Shown in pieces: positions 46,940-55,556 of a DNA stretch of 57,990 nucleotides (the stretch's first letter is position 1; every line of letters begins with the position of its first letter). The stretch covers positions 1 through 57,990 of the forward strand of contig JAIQFL010000017.1 of the NCBI GenBank assembly GCA_020073365.1, written 5' to 3'. The stretch comes from Terriglobia bacterium. GTDB lineage: Bacteria; Acidobacteriota; Terriglobia; Bryobacterales; Bryobacteraceae. The notes under the pieces were generated by a model, which worked only from the letters and a program-made list of their open reading frames with translations, was not told the origin of the DNA and ran no database searches. The position numbers and the translations under genes are program-made.

Positions 46940-48010
46940 ATGATGAAAAGCAGGCTTTGTCGAATTGTCTTGATCGCGTTCGGGCTGGTGCTGCTTGCGC
47001 CGGCACAGGTCAAGACGGAGATCCCTCCAGTCGTGCCCAGCGCCAAGCCCGTGGCGGTGGAGCACATCAAAGTTCACGGCACTGCCCTGGAGGGCAATTT
47101 GGAAGGCAATAGCGTCGACCGCGAAGTGATGGTCTTCCTGCCGCCCAGCTACGCTTCCGCCAAGTCCCGCCGCTATCCAGTCGTTTATGCCCTGCACGGC
47201 TATTCCATAGGCGCCGAGCAATGGTCCCGGGAAATCCATGTACCGCAAACCATCGAGGGCGCCTTCGCGCAAGGCGCTCAGGACATGATTGTAGTGCTGC
47301 CCGATTCCAAGACCGTGCACAACGGGTCGATGTATTCGAGCTCCGTGACTACCGGCGACTTTGAGCAATTCATCGCGCACGACGTGGTTGCTTATATCGA
47401 CGCTCATTACCGCACCATCGCCAACCGCACGAGCCGCGGACTGGTCGGGCACTCCATGGGTGGTTATGGCGCGAGCCGCATTGGAATGAAGCATCCGGAC
47501 GTGTTTGGCAGCCTGTATATCATGAGCCCGTGCTGCTTGTCCGCCCGGGGAGGCGGACCCGTCAACCCGGCCAACGAGAAGGCCCTGGAGGCGGTGAAAA
47601 CACCCGCGGATTCAGCCGCTCTGTCGTTCGGGCTCCGTGCTCAGCTCGCCTCCGCCGCTGCCTGGTCTCCCAATCCGAAAAAACCGCCGCTCTATCTCGA
47701 TCTGCCGAGTGAGAACGGAGCGGTCCGGCAGGATGTAATCGCCAGGTGGGCTGCAAACGCGCCCTTGGCGTTCGTCGACCAGTACATCGGGAATCTGCGG
47801 CAGTATCGGGCCATCGCCATGGATGTGGGCGACCAGGACGGTTTGCGGATTGACGCAGGCAAACTACACGACATCCTGGACACTTACGGCATCGCCAATA
47901 CCTTCGAAATCTATTCCGGCACTCACACCAGCGCCGTTGCCGACCGCTTCCAGAACCATGTAATCCCGTTCTTCAGCAAGAACCTGTGCGCGGCAGCAAA
48001 CTGCAAATGA
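46940..48010 (+). CDS. CE1-like esterase (S-formylglutathione hydrolase/feruloyl esterase type), exported
   Basis: A 356-residue alpha/beta-hydrolase starting MMKSRLCRIVLIAFGLVLLAPAQ with GAGG upstream. A signal peptide is followed by the esterase core: VMVFLPPSYASAKSRRYPVV, YALHGYSIGAEQW, nucleophile Ser in GLVGHSMGGYGA, an acid Asp near MDVGDQDGL and the His in YSGTHTSAVADRF. It lies 54 bp downstream of the GH51 3' part, so before the insertion GH51 and this esterase were probably co-transcribed for debranching arabinoxylan. It is convergent with the malectin protein gene, with 13 bp between stops. The substrate is inferred. Confidence 0.87.
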   Translation: MMKSRLCRIVLIAFGLVLLAPAQVKTEIPPVVPSAKPVAVEHIKVHGTALEGNLEGNSVDREVMVFLPPSYASAKSRRYPVVYALHGYSIGAEQWSREIHVPQTIEGAFAQGAQDMIVVLPDSKTVHNGSMYSSSVTTGDFEQFIAHDVVAYIDAHYRTIANRTSRGLVGHSMGGYGASRIGMKHPDVFGSLYIMSPCCLSARGGGPVNPANEKALEAVKTPADSAALSFGLRAQLASAAAWSPNPKKPPLYLDLPSENGAVRQDVIARWAANAPLAFVDQYIGNLRQYRAIAMDVGDQDGLRIDAGKLHDILDTYGIANTFEIYSGTHTSAVADRFQNHVIPFFSKNLCAAANCK

Positions 48011-48023
48011 GCTCCGGGCGAAG

Positions 48024-49664
48024 CTACTTCGAATCCTCCACAACTTCGATGCCATTCAGAAACGCCATTCCCGTAGTGGGAACGAAAGTGAGGACGATCT
48101 TGCCCTGAGCGTTGGGGCGGATGTCGGAAAAGGTTCGATCCAGAGGCCGGCCTTCTCCGCCCGCCTCCTTAAAGATGTCGAAGCCCCTCAGCAGGGTCAC
48201 GCCGTTACAATATACGTCAAACACGCGACTGCCCAGCCCGCCGATGCCGGTGTTATGCCGTCCGTAGTGTCCCTCGCAGAATTTCATCGTCAACCGGTAC
48301 CGGCCCTCGGCCACGGGCACCGCATAGGAAAAATGTCCCCACCGCTCGCTGGCGTAGAGCGCCATGTCAGGGGTCATCGCATTGTTCTGCTCAGCCGGAT
48401 TGGTCGTGCGGACGAGCGCATTTCCTCCAAGAAAATACGAGTCGGCCCGCCACCGCTGACCGGCGGGATCCTGCCACGACGAGGTCCAACCCGATCGAAT
48501 TCGGACCGGCCTCACCTTACCCGGACTGACCGGCAACACCTCGATTCCATTCAGGATTGCAGTTCCTCTGAAGGATACAAAGCTCAGGTGGAGAAAGCCA
48601 TCTTCGGCCGGTGAGATGTTCCGGAACACTCTCTCATCTGAAGTATTGATGCCGTCGGCGTCAGCCACTACATCGAACAAATCCAGAATCTGTTTCCCAT
48701 TGGCGAAGACTCGAAACAGACGCTGCCCCTCACCGCTGGATTCCGCGCTGATGAAATCCGCCAGGCCGGTCTCGGCAAAATGAAGATGCAGCTCATAGGA
48801 GCCCGGCTTCAGCGGAATGTCATACCGAAAGTCGCCCTGGCGTACGCGCCGGTAAATATCCGGATCGAGTGTTCGAAAGATTCTCTGGGAAGAGCGGACA
48901 ACCACAGAACCTCCGGAAAAGAAGCGATCCGGGCCCCATGTCTGCCCGCTGCGGTCAACATAGGGAGTGGCGGAGCCCACAATCATCCGCAGATCCTCGC
49001 CATTGATAAGGGCGGATGGAACGGCCCCGGAAACGGAAACGGAAACGGACCTGGCATCGGCGGAGACCGGCTTCGCGCGGCCCTGCCACCACAAGAAAGC
49101 GCCGGCCGTCAACACGACTGTCATGGCGCAAGCGATGACTATTGGAGTGAACCCGCTCGGACGTCGCGGAATGCGCGGCTCCGCCACCGTTGGATCCGCG
49201 ACGGGCACCTCCGTGGTCAGCTCCGCAGCGTGCGGCTCGGCGACCAGGTGGTCCGCGGCGGGCCTCCCTGCGGTGAGTTCGGGGGCCGGCTCCGCGGCCA
49301 ACGTCTCCCACCTGAATTCGGCCCTGTAAGACCCCGGCGGCACCTCGATTCTGACCGGATGAGACGCACCGTTCTCGGAGAGGTAATGTTGCGCGAGTTT
49401 CTTCCGTACCTCATTCGCTGTTACGCGGACGATGGTGTGCTGACCGGGGTCGAAATCCGTCGGAAGGTGGAAGAGTTCCACTCCGAGGGACCGCTCTTTG
49501 AGAGCTCCGCCCTGTCCGGTCAGCGTGTGCTCAACGATGTACTCGAGGAACTCCTTGCATCGCTTGCTGGTGCGGAACGCAGAACTCTCCAGCAGACGGT
49601 CGAGTTCCGCCCGCACGGCCTGCTCGCGCGACTCACTCAGACCGATCCCTTCGCTCTCCGTCAT
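48024..49664 (-). CDS. Membrane protein with uncharacterised cytoplasmic N-domain and two periplasmic malectin domains (putative sugar sensor/regulator)
   Basis: A 546-residue protein. Residues about 15-118 form a conserved but uncharacterised bacterial domain (LDRLLESSAFRTSKRCKEFL, EYIVEHTLTGQGGALKERSL, DFDPGQHTIVRVTANEVRKK, ending VPPGSYRAEF), often found before TPR regions in Acidobacteriota and resembling a winged-helix regulator in outline. A Pro/Ala/Glu linker (121-170) leads to one membrane span (172-193). Two malectin domains follow (about 217-378 and 386-542; IYRRVRQGDFRYDIPLKPGSY, LHFAET; WGHFSYAVPVAEGRYRLTMKFCEGHYG), a fold that binds di-glucose-type carbohydrate. It diverges from a receptor gene across module E. 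The topology suggests a one-component transmembrane carbohydrate sensor; DNA binding is inference. Confidence 0.75.
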   Translation of the reverse strand: MTESEGIGLSESREQAVRAELDRLLESSAFRTSKRCKEFLEYIVEHTLTGQGGALKERSLGVELFHLPTDFDPGQHTIVRVTANEVRKKLAQHYLSENGASHPVRIEVPPGSYRAEFRWETLAAEPAPELTAGRPAADHLVAEPHAAELTTEVPVADPTVAEPRIPRRPSGFTPIVIACAMTVVLTAGAFLWWQGRAKPVSADARSVSVSVSGAVPSALINGEDLRMIVGSATPYVDRSGQTWGPDRFFSGGSVVVRSSQRIFRTLDPDIYRRVRQGDFRYDIPLKPGSYELHLHFAETGLADFISAESSGEGQRLFRVFANGKQILDLFDVVADADGINTSDERVFRNISPAEDGFLHLSFVSFRGTAILNGIEVLPVSPGKVRPVRIRSGWTSSWQDPAGQRWRADSYFLGGNALVRTTNPAEQNNAMTPDMALYASERWGHFSYAVPVAEGRYRLTMKFCEGHYGRHNTGIGGLGSRVFDVYCNGVTLLRGFDIFKEAGGEGRPLDRTFSDIRPNAQGKIVLTFVPTTGMAFLNGIEVVEDSK

Positions 49665-49717
49665 GTTCCGCTCTGCCGGAGCATATCACAATTTCGTTTT
49701 GGCCGGGTCGAATCGGG

Positions 49718-49837
49718 AACTAACGGCGGTAACCGTTCCGTTTAACAGTTAATCCCTCCCAAAGCCAGGTCCTTTCCAATCCAGCACAAGAATAAGATTC
49801 CATTACGGTTGAACAGCGGACACCGTACCAAACCTTG
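49718..49837 (+). promoter_or_regulatory. Regulatory module E between the malectin protein and the fourth receptor
   Basis: The operator part (49718-49756) reads AACTAACGGCGGTAACCG, then TTTAACAGTTAATCCC, giving three TAAC/GTTA half-site clusters. It lies 54 bp upstream of the malectin-protein ATG and could control it too. The block GACACCGTACCAAACCTTG lies at 49819-49837. GTGCTAGCTTATG is a possible -10 region, and the leader (TGGGAGTCGTGCCCCC) matches that of module D. Confidence 0.6.
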
Positions 49838-49984
49838 CCCGTCCGGAAGGGACGTGCTAGCTTATGCCAGACCAGTGTGGGAGTCGTGCCCCCAAAGCTT
49901 TTTCGCCAGGATGGGCGGAGGAGGCGACCGGGCCGTCGGAAGTCGCTGGCGCCATAGCCAGCCCAACAACGTAAGGGGTAAATC

Positions 49985-50812
49985 ATGCGAACCACGAAGA
50001 GACGCTTGCTAGTTGTTTCTGCCATGATCACGGGGCTCTCCGCGATTCCTCTGTTTGCTCAAACCTTCGGTGAGATCACGGGTCACCTCAGCGACCCCAG
50101 CGGCGCCGCAGTGCCGGGCGCCAAAGTGACCCTTACGAACACCGCCACGAATGCCATGCGAGTGGGCGCCTCGACGGATTCGGGAGACTCCACGTTTCCC
50201 GCGGTCGCACCAGGAATTTACAGCATCAAGGTGGAACTGGCCTCGTTCCGGACGGCCACCAGCCTGAACGTGCAGGTTCAGGTGCAGCAGACCGTTCGTC
50301 AGGATATCACGCTCGAGGTCGGGCAAATCACGGAATCGGTTCAGGTTTCGGCGTCGGCGGACATGCTGCAAGCCGAGAACCAGTCGCTCGGTACTGTCAT
50401 CGACAACAAGGGTGTCACGGAGCTGCCGCTCAATGGACGGAACTACCTGGGTCTGGTGGCGTTGGCGGCAAACACCAACACGCTCTCGGCAAACTCCGGC
50501 CAGGCGGGAGGCCGGCAGGGCGGCGACCGTGCGGCGCAATCGATCTCCGCGGGCGGCAACCGAATCATGTTCGATTACTTCACGCTGGACGGCGTCAGCA
50601 ACACCGACCCGGACTTCTCGACTTATGTGGTGCTGCCGACCATCGACGCGATCCAGGAGTTCAAGGTTCAGACCGGCATCTATCCAGCGGAGTTCGGGCA
50701 CCAGTCAACGCAAATCAATGTGGTGACCAAATCCGGCGGCAACGCGTACCATGGCGCCACTCCAAGAAACCTGTTACAGCTATCCGCAGGGAGGAATTGG
50801 TGCAACGAATGA
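49985..50812 (+). pseudogene. TonB-dependent receptor, N-terminal 258 residues only
   Basis: Signal peptide (LLVVSAMITGLSAIPLFAQ), CarboxypepD_reg domain (GEITGHLSDPSGAAVPGAKV) and plug (SLGTVIDNKGVTELPLNGRN, NRIMFDYFTLDGVSNTDPDF, YPAEFGHQSTQINVVTKSGG) are intact, but the protein stops being receptor-like at NAYHGA (about 50757), where the barrel should begin. The last residues (TPRNLLQLSAGRNWCNE) are read-through into the leader of the next gene. About 850 residues are missing, probably by a deletion joining the receptor 5' end to the enolase-superfamily operon. That operon may therefore now be driven by module E. Confidence 0.8.
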
Positions 50813-52074
50813 ATCGAAGAACCTTACTGAAGGGCGGGCTGCTCCCGATAGCGGGCTTAGCTGGACTGCCATCCCTATCGGCCGCCGTCGAGCAGGCCAC
50901 GACTCCCTACAACCGGCCCAAGCTCAAAATCACAGATGTCCGCACGGCCGAAGTGCGCGTGCATGGCTACCAGGTGCACGTACGGGTATACACCGATCAG
51001 GGCATCGTGGGGCAGGGCGAATCCACGGACGCAGCTACTGGCAACGTTCCGATCATCCGGTCCTTCGCGCGCATGCTCATGGGGCAGGACCCGCTCAACA
51101 TCGAGGCCGCGTTCGAACGCATCCGCACGTCCGGCGTTTTCGCCGGAGCGCAGGGCGGACAGTATGTGACGGCGCTGACTGCCGTCGAAATAGCGCTCTG
51201 GGATCTCGCGGGGAAAGCGCTGGGCCTGCCGGTGTACCAGTTGCTCGGCGGCAAGGTGCGCGAACGCGTGCGCGTCTACGCCGATTCCGGCGCGCGGGAA
51301 ATGATTCCCGGAAACGAGGGGTCCAAGGCACGTATCAAGCAGATTCAGGATATGGGCTTCACCGCCGCCAAGATCGACATCGACGACGCGGCCGACCCCG
51401 CGCGCAAGGACCGCGTGAACTGGACCGCTTCGAACGGCGAGATCAATCATATGGTCGCGAAGGTGGCGTTTACGCGGGAACTCTATCCCAAGGATTTCGA
51501 TCTCGCGGTGGACATGCACGCGCGTTACGACGCGACCACGGGCAAGCGCGTCGCGAAGGAACTGGAGCCGTTCAAGCTCATGTGGCTGGAGGAACCCGTC
51601 CCGGCGGAAAACATTGACGCCATGCGCGACGTGCGCGCTTCGACCAGCACTCCGATCTGCTGCGGTGAGAACGTCTACATGCGCTGGGGCTTCCGCGAAC
51701 TGCTGGAAAAGCGCGCGGTCGACATCATCATGCCCGATTTTCAAAAGTGCGGCGGGCTGCTCGAGGCGCGCAAGATCGCCGATATGGCGCACACGTACTA
51801 CGTGCCCGTGGCGCCGCACGCTGTCACCTCCCCGATCGGCATGATGGCCAGTGCGCACGTCTGCGCCGCCATCCCGAATTTCCTGGTTCAGGAATGGCAC
51901 TGGATCGATTCGCCCGAACTCTGGCGCAACTGGGTGAAAGAAGGCGAGATCATTCAGAAGGGCTACATCCCGCTGCCGGAGCGGTCTGGTCTCGGCGTCG
52001 AGATGAATGACGACACCGCGCGCAAAGCTCAGGTGCCGGGCACGCCGTGGTTCGGACCAACGAGGAGAGGATGA
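50800..52074 (+). CDS. Mandelate racemase/muconate lactonizing enzyme family (sugar-acid dehydratase-like), exported
   Basis: Enolase-superfamily protein of about 424 residues, strongly similar throughout to the one at 26477-27721. I choose the GTG at 50800, 5 nt after GGAGG; an ATG at 50809 (MNRRTLLKGGLLPIAGLAGL) is the alternative and keeps the RR leader. Active-site set: Lys in AAKIDIDDAAD, Asp in AVDMHARYD, Glu in WLEEPVPAEN, Glu in CGENVYMRW, His in APHAVTSP. It is the first gene of a run with an RraA-like protein and two more enolase-superfamily members; its TGA overlaps an in-frame ATG of the next gene. The context suggests sugar-acid catabolism, substrate unknown. Confidence 0.85.
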   Translation: MQRMNRRTLLKGGLLPIAGLAGLPSLSAAVEQATTPYNRPKLKITDVRTAEVRVHGYQVHVRVYTDQGIVGQGESTDAATGNVPIIRSFARMLMGQDPLNIEAAFERIRTSGVFAGAQGGQYVTALTAVEIALWDLAGKALGLPVYQLLGGKVRERVRVYADSGAREMIPGNEGSKARIKQIQDMGFTAAKIDIDDAADPARKDRVNWTASNGEINHMVAKVAFTRELYPKDFDLAVDMHARYDATTGKRVAKELEPFKLMWLEEPVPAENIDAMRDVRASTSTPICCGENVYMRWGFRELLEKRAVDIIMPDFQKCGGLLEARKIADMAHTYYVPVAPHAVTSPIGMMASAHVCAAIPNFLVQEWHWIDSPELWRNWVKEGEIIQKGYIPLPERSGLGVEMNDDTARKAQVPGTPWFGPTRRG

Positions 52075-52076
52075 CG

Positions 52077-53024
52077 ATGCGGCTCTCATGGCTCCCTATC
52101 GCAGTGCTGTGCGCAGCGTCGGCGTCTGCACAGCCTGGAATCCTTACCAGGGAACTGCTGATCCAGTACACGCCCGACTGGAAGGGCGAGCGTTTCCCCG
52201 ACGGCCGTCCAAAAGTTCCGGACGGCGTCCTGAAGCGCATGAAATCGGTCACGCTCGAGGAGGCGTGGGCCCAATTACGGACCGCCGGATTCAATCACCA
52301 ATACGAGGACGGCTGGTTTACCATCCATCCGGATAAGGTACTGGTGGGCCGCGCGCTCACGGCGCAGTGGCTGCCCGGCCGGCCCGACATCCAGAAAGTC
52401 ATCGAGCAGCAGGGAAAGAAGGACGGCCGCATCGGAGGGGAGAACGCCTGGCCGGTCGACATGTTACAGCTCGATGATGTTTACGTCTGCGACCACTTCG
52501 GGCTGAAGCAGGACGGGCCATCGATCGGCGACAACGTGGGCAATGCGATCTACGCCCGCAGCCACAACGGCATCGTCTACGACGGCGCCGTGCGCGATAT
52601 CAACGGCCTGAAAGAATTGGAGAACTTCGTTTCCTTCGTCCGTTCCTATGATCCTTCGCACCACTTCGGTAGTCTGGCGACCGGCGCGCGCCTGAATTCC
52701 ACGATGATCGGCATCAACACGCCGATCCGGATCGGCAAGGCGACGGTCATGCCGGGCGACGTGGTGCTGGGGCGCGACGGCGGCGTGCTCTTCATCCCGC
52801 CCCAAGTGGCGGAGCAGGTGGTGCAGTATTCCGAGATTACGCATCTTCGCGACCTGTTCGGACATCAGCGCCTGCGCGAGGCCAAATACACGGCCGGCCA
52901 GATCGATACCGGCTGGACCGCGCCCATCGAGGCGGACTTTACCGGCTGGCTGAGGGAGAACATCGACAAGCTGCCGGTGGCGAAAGAACAGATCGAGGAG
53001 ATCCTGAAACGTCGTCAGCGGTGA
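52077..53024 (+). CDS. RraA-like protein (HMG aldolase/oxaloacetate decarboxylase fold), exported
   Basis: A 315-residue protein with a signal sequence (MRLSWLPIAVLCAASASAQ). The ATG at 52077 is 9 nt from AGGAG; an ATG at 52071 overlaps the previous stop and is possible. The RraA-like core contains the GNAIYARSHNGIVYDGAVRD segment, with the Arg-Asp pair that binds pyruvate and metal in this family, and GDVVLGRDGGVLFIPP. Relatives include 4-hydroxy-4-methyl-2-oxoglutarate aldolase, which cleaves 2-keto acids. Following a dehydratase-like enzyme, a retro-aldol step on a 2-keto-3-deoxy acid would make chemical sense. Export of such an enzyme is unusual. Function is inferred. Confidence 0.78.
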   Translation: MRLSWLPIAVLCAASASAQPGILTRELLIQYTPDWKGERFPDGRPKVPDGVLKRMKSVTLEEAWAQLRTAGFNHQYEDGWFTIHPDKVLVGRALTAQWLPGRPDIQKVIEQQGKKDGRIGGENAWPVDMLQLDDVYVCDHFGLKQDGPSIGDNVGNAIYARSHNGIVYDGAVRDINGLKELENFVSFVRSYDPSHHFGSLATGARLNSTMIGINTPIRIGKATVMPGDVVLGRDGGVLFIPPQVAEQVVQYSEITHLRDLFGHQRLREAKYTAGQIDTGWTAPIEADFTGWLRENIDKLPVAKEQIEEILKRRQR

Positions 53025-53067
53025 GGGGCCGCTGGGGGGCGGATCGACGTCAGCGTGGAGAGGTAAT

Positions 53068-54156
53068 ATGGCTGCGCCGCTGAATCCTCAACTCGAGATG
53101 GTCGCGATCGAAGCGTTCGCCGTGCGCGAGCCCGTCTCGAAACGCGCGTACACATGCCTGCGGCTGCGGACCCAGTCGGGCGCCACAGGTTACGGTGAGT
53201 GTTCGCGCATCTCCGCGTCCGACCTGGCGCTCCTGCGATCCGTGATCCAAGGCAAAGAGGCCAGCAGTTTCGAGAGCATCCGTCAGGGCTTGACGGTCAC
53301 GCCGTCCGCGCTTGCCGGGCTCGACATGGCGATGCTCGATCTGCTGGGCAAATTCACCGGCGCGCCCGTGTACCAGGTGCTGGGCGGGCCCACTCGAAGC
53401 CAGGCGCGCGCACTCGCGCGAATCGAAGGGGAGACGGACGATGCCGTAGTCGCCGCGGTTGCACTGGCTCGCGCGGCCGGGCACAAGGCGTTCTTGATTC
53501 CCGTTCCCGCGACGCATTCTCCCAACCACAGCGCCACGTTGGTGAATGCCACGCGCCAACGTCTGGATCGGGTGCGGTCCGTGGCGGGCGAGGGCAGCGA
53601 CTTTGTCCTGGATGCAGGCGGTCAGTTGACGCCCGGAGATGCCTCCAGCCTGGCCGCCGCTTTCGAGCAACTGCACCTGCTTTGGTTCGACGAGCCTTGC
53701 CCGCTGTCGAACCTGAGCGCCGCATCGAAAATCGCCGGCGAGAACGTGACGCCGGTGGGATTCGGACGGTTCGCCACGGAGGCCGGGGTCTTTCAGGACC
53801 TGCTGCGCGCCGATGCAGTCGACGTGGTCCGGCCCGATCTCGCGCGGCATGGCATCTCGCAGGCGCGCCGGATCTCCACGATCGCCGAACCATACTACGT
53901 TGCCGCCGCTCCGTTCCACGACGGCGGACCAATCGCGACCGCCGCGGCGCTGAATCTTGCCGCCAGCCTCCCGAATTTCTTCATCCAGCAGGTTCCGTTC
54001 CCGGCGGCCGAAGAGGACCGGCGCATGCGCGCGCGCCTCGCGGGCGACGCCACGGAAACCGTCAAGGATGGATTCCTGCAATTGCCGCGAGGACCGGGGC
54101 TGGGCATCACCGTGAACGAAGCGGCATTTGGCGAGTATCGGGAGCGTGAACCATGA
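53068..54156 (+). CDS. Enolase-superfamily protein with incomplete active site
   Basis: A 362-residue enolase-superfamily member without a leader peptide, starting at 53068 behind GGAGAGG. The barrel retains Asp182 (FVLDAGG), Glu209 (WFDEPCP) and His284 (APFHDGG). The usual Lys-x-Lys strand is HKAFLIPV, with a single Lys140. The third metal ligand, normally Glu in a GE motif, is replaced in PVGFGRFATEAG (about 229-240). This suggests altered or lost chemistry rather than a standard dehydratase. Its stop overlaps the next ATG (ATGA), so it is tightly coupled to the following enolase-superfamily gene, and a complex or accessory role is possible. Confidence 0.75.
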   Translation: MAAPLNPQLEMVAIEAFAVREPVSKRAYTCLRLRTQSGATGYGECSRISASDLALLRSVIQGKEASSFESIRQGLTVTPSALAGLDMAMLDLLGKFTGAPVYQVLGGPTRSQARALARIEGETDDAVVAAVALARAAGHKAFLIPVPATHSPNHSATLVNATRQRLDRVRSVAGEGSDFVLDAGGQLTPGDASSLAAAFEQLHLLWFDEPCPLSNLSAASKIAGENVTPVGFGRFATEAGVFQDLLRADAVDVVRPDLARHGISQARRISTIAEPYYVAAAPFHDGGPIATAAALNLAASLPNFFIQQVPFPAAEEDRRMRARLAGDATETVKDGFLQLPRGPGLGITVNEAAFGEYREREP

Positions 54157-55487
54157 ATCGGCGTCACTTTTTATCGGGAGCTGGCGGAACTCTGGCGGCG
54201 GGAAAGCTGTCTAGCGCGCCCGCGCGCCGTACCGCCTTATCGTTTTGCGATTGTGCACTGGAGCCTCAGGCTGCCGCGCCAGTGGGCGCCAGCGCGCTTG
54301 CGCCCTTCGGCTCCAAGGTTAAAATCACCAATCTCAAGACCTTCGGGGTGACGATTCCCGGAGCGCCACCGGACCGCCCGTATGTATTCGTAAAACTGGA
54401 GACCGATGCCGGCCTGGTGGGTTGGGGCGAGGGCACCCTGGAAGGCAAAGCCGGCGCGGTGGTGGCTTGCATCAACGACTTCAAGGAATTTCTGATCGGC
54501 GCCGATCCGATGCCGGTGGAGCATCACTGGCAATCGATGTACGTCCACAGCTTTTACCGGGCCGGCCCGGTGATGGGCTCCGCGATTTCAGCGCTCGACC
54601 AGGCCCTCTGGGATCTGCGCGGCAAAATCCTGGGCGTTCCGGTATATAGACTGCTCGGCGGCCCCAACGATCCCGACGGTGTACGCGGCTACTACGTGGC
54701 CAACGCGCGGACGCTGGATGATTTGAAGCGGCTGCGCGAGACCGCTTCCGCTCAAGGCATCACCGCCTTCAAGGGTGGCCTGCCCAGTTACTACGAATGG
54801 ATCGAAACCAACGAGAAAATCACCGAAGCGGTCCGTCACGTTCAGATGCTTCGAGAAGGATTGGGTCCGGACATCGATATCGCGGTGGACTTTCATGCCA
54901 AGACGAGTCCCACCGTGGCTTCCGTGATCATTAAGGAACTGGAACCGCTGCACCTGCTTTGGGTCGAGGAACCTTGTCCGCCGGAGAACGTCAAGGCGAT
55001 GGCGCGGATCGCCCGGAGGGTCAATACGCCGATTGCGACCGGAGAACGCCTGGTGGCCGCCTACGGCGTGCGGGAACTGGTGGAACAGGCCGTGGTGGAT
55101 ATCATTCAGACCGACACGAATCACGTGGGCGGGATTACGGCGTTGTGGAAGGTGGCGGCCTTGGCGAATGCTTCCAGTATCTCGATGGCTCCACATGCAT
55201 GCGAGGGGCCGATCGGAATGCTGGCTTCTCTTCACGTAGATGCCTCCATCCCGAACTTCCTGATTCAGGAATGTTGCGGCCAGGCGGCGCCGCAGGTCCG
55301 CGACAAGGTTTGGGAAGAATGGTTCGGATTTCCAGCCATGCGCATGGTGAATGGCAAGTACCCGCTGCCGGAGAAACCAGGCCTGGGATTCGAGTTGACC
55401 GAAGAAGCTCTGAAGAAATATCCATTCGCCGGAAGCCGGCCGATGGCCAGGGTTTTTCATAAGGATGGATCTGTCGCGGAATGGTAA
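54153..55487 (+). CDS. Galactonate-dehydratase-like enolase-superfamily enzyme, Tat-exported
   Basis: A 444-residue protein with an RR leader (MNRRHFLSGAGGTLAAG) and a complete superfamily site: Lys in TAFKGGLPS, Asp in AVDFHAKTS, Glu in WVEEPCPPEN, Glu in IATGERLVA and His in APHACEGP. The GWGEGTLEGK capping-domain motif and the DTNHVGGITALWKVAA stretch match DgoD-type galactonate dehydratases more closely than the two other dehydratase-like paralogues do. Its ATG overlaps the preceding stop. It probably dehydrates an aldonic acid to a 2-keto-3-deoxy acid; the exact substrate is not determinable from sequence alone. Confidence 0.83.
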   Translation: MNRRHFLSGAGGTLAAGKLSSAPARRTALSFCDCALEPQAAAPVGASALAPFGSKVKITNLKTFGVTIPGAPPDRPYVFVKLETDAGLVGWGEGTLEGKAGAVVACINDFKEFLIGADPMPVEHHWQSMYVHSFYRAGPVMGSAISALDQALWDLRGKILGVPVYRLLGGPNDPDGVRGYYVANARTLDDLKRLRETASAQGITAFKGGLPSYYEWIETNEKITEAVRHVQMLREGLGPDIDIAVDFHAKTSPTVASVIIKELEPLHLLWVEEPCPPENVKAMARIARRVNTPIATGERLVAAYGVRELVEQAVVDIIQTDTNHVGGITALWKVAALANASSISMAPHACEGPIGMLASLHVDASIPNFLIQECCGQAAPQVRDKVWEEWFGFPAMRMVNGKYPLPEKPGLGFELTEEALKKYPFAGSRPMARVFHKDGSVAEW

Positions 55488-55556
55488 GGGGCCACTGCTC
55501 ATAAGGACGACGAATGAGAATCATACAGTTCGGGGCCCTTCAAATAGGGTGATTTG

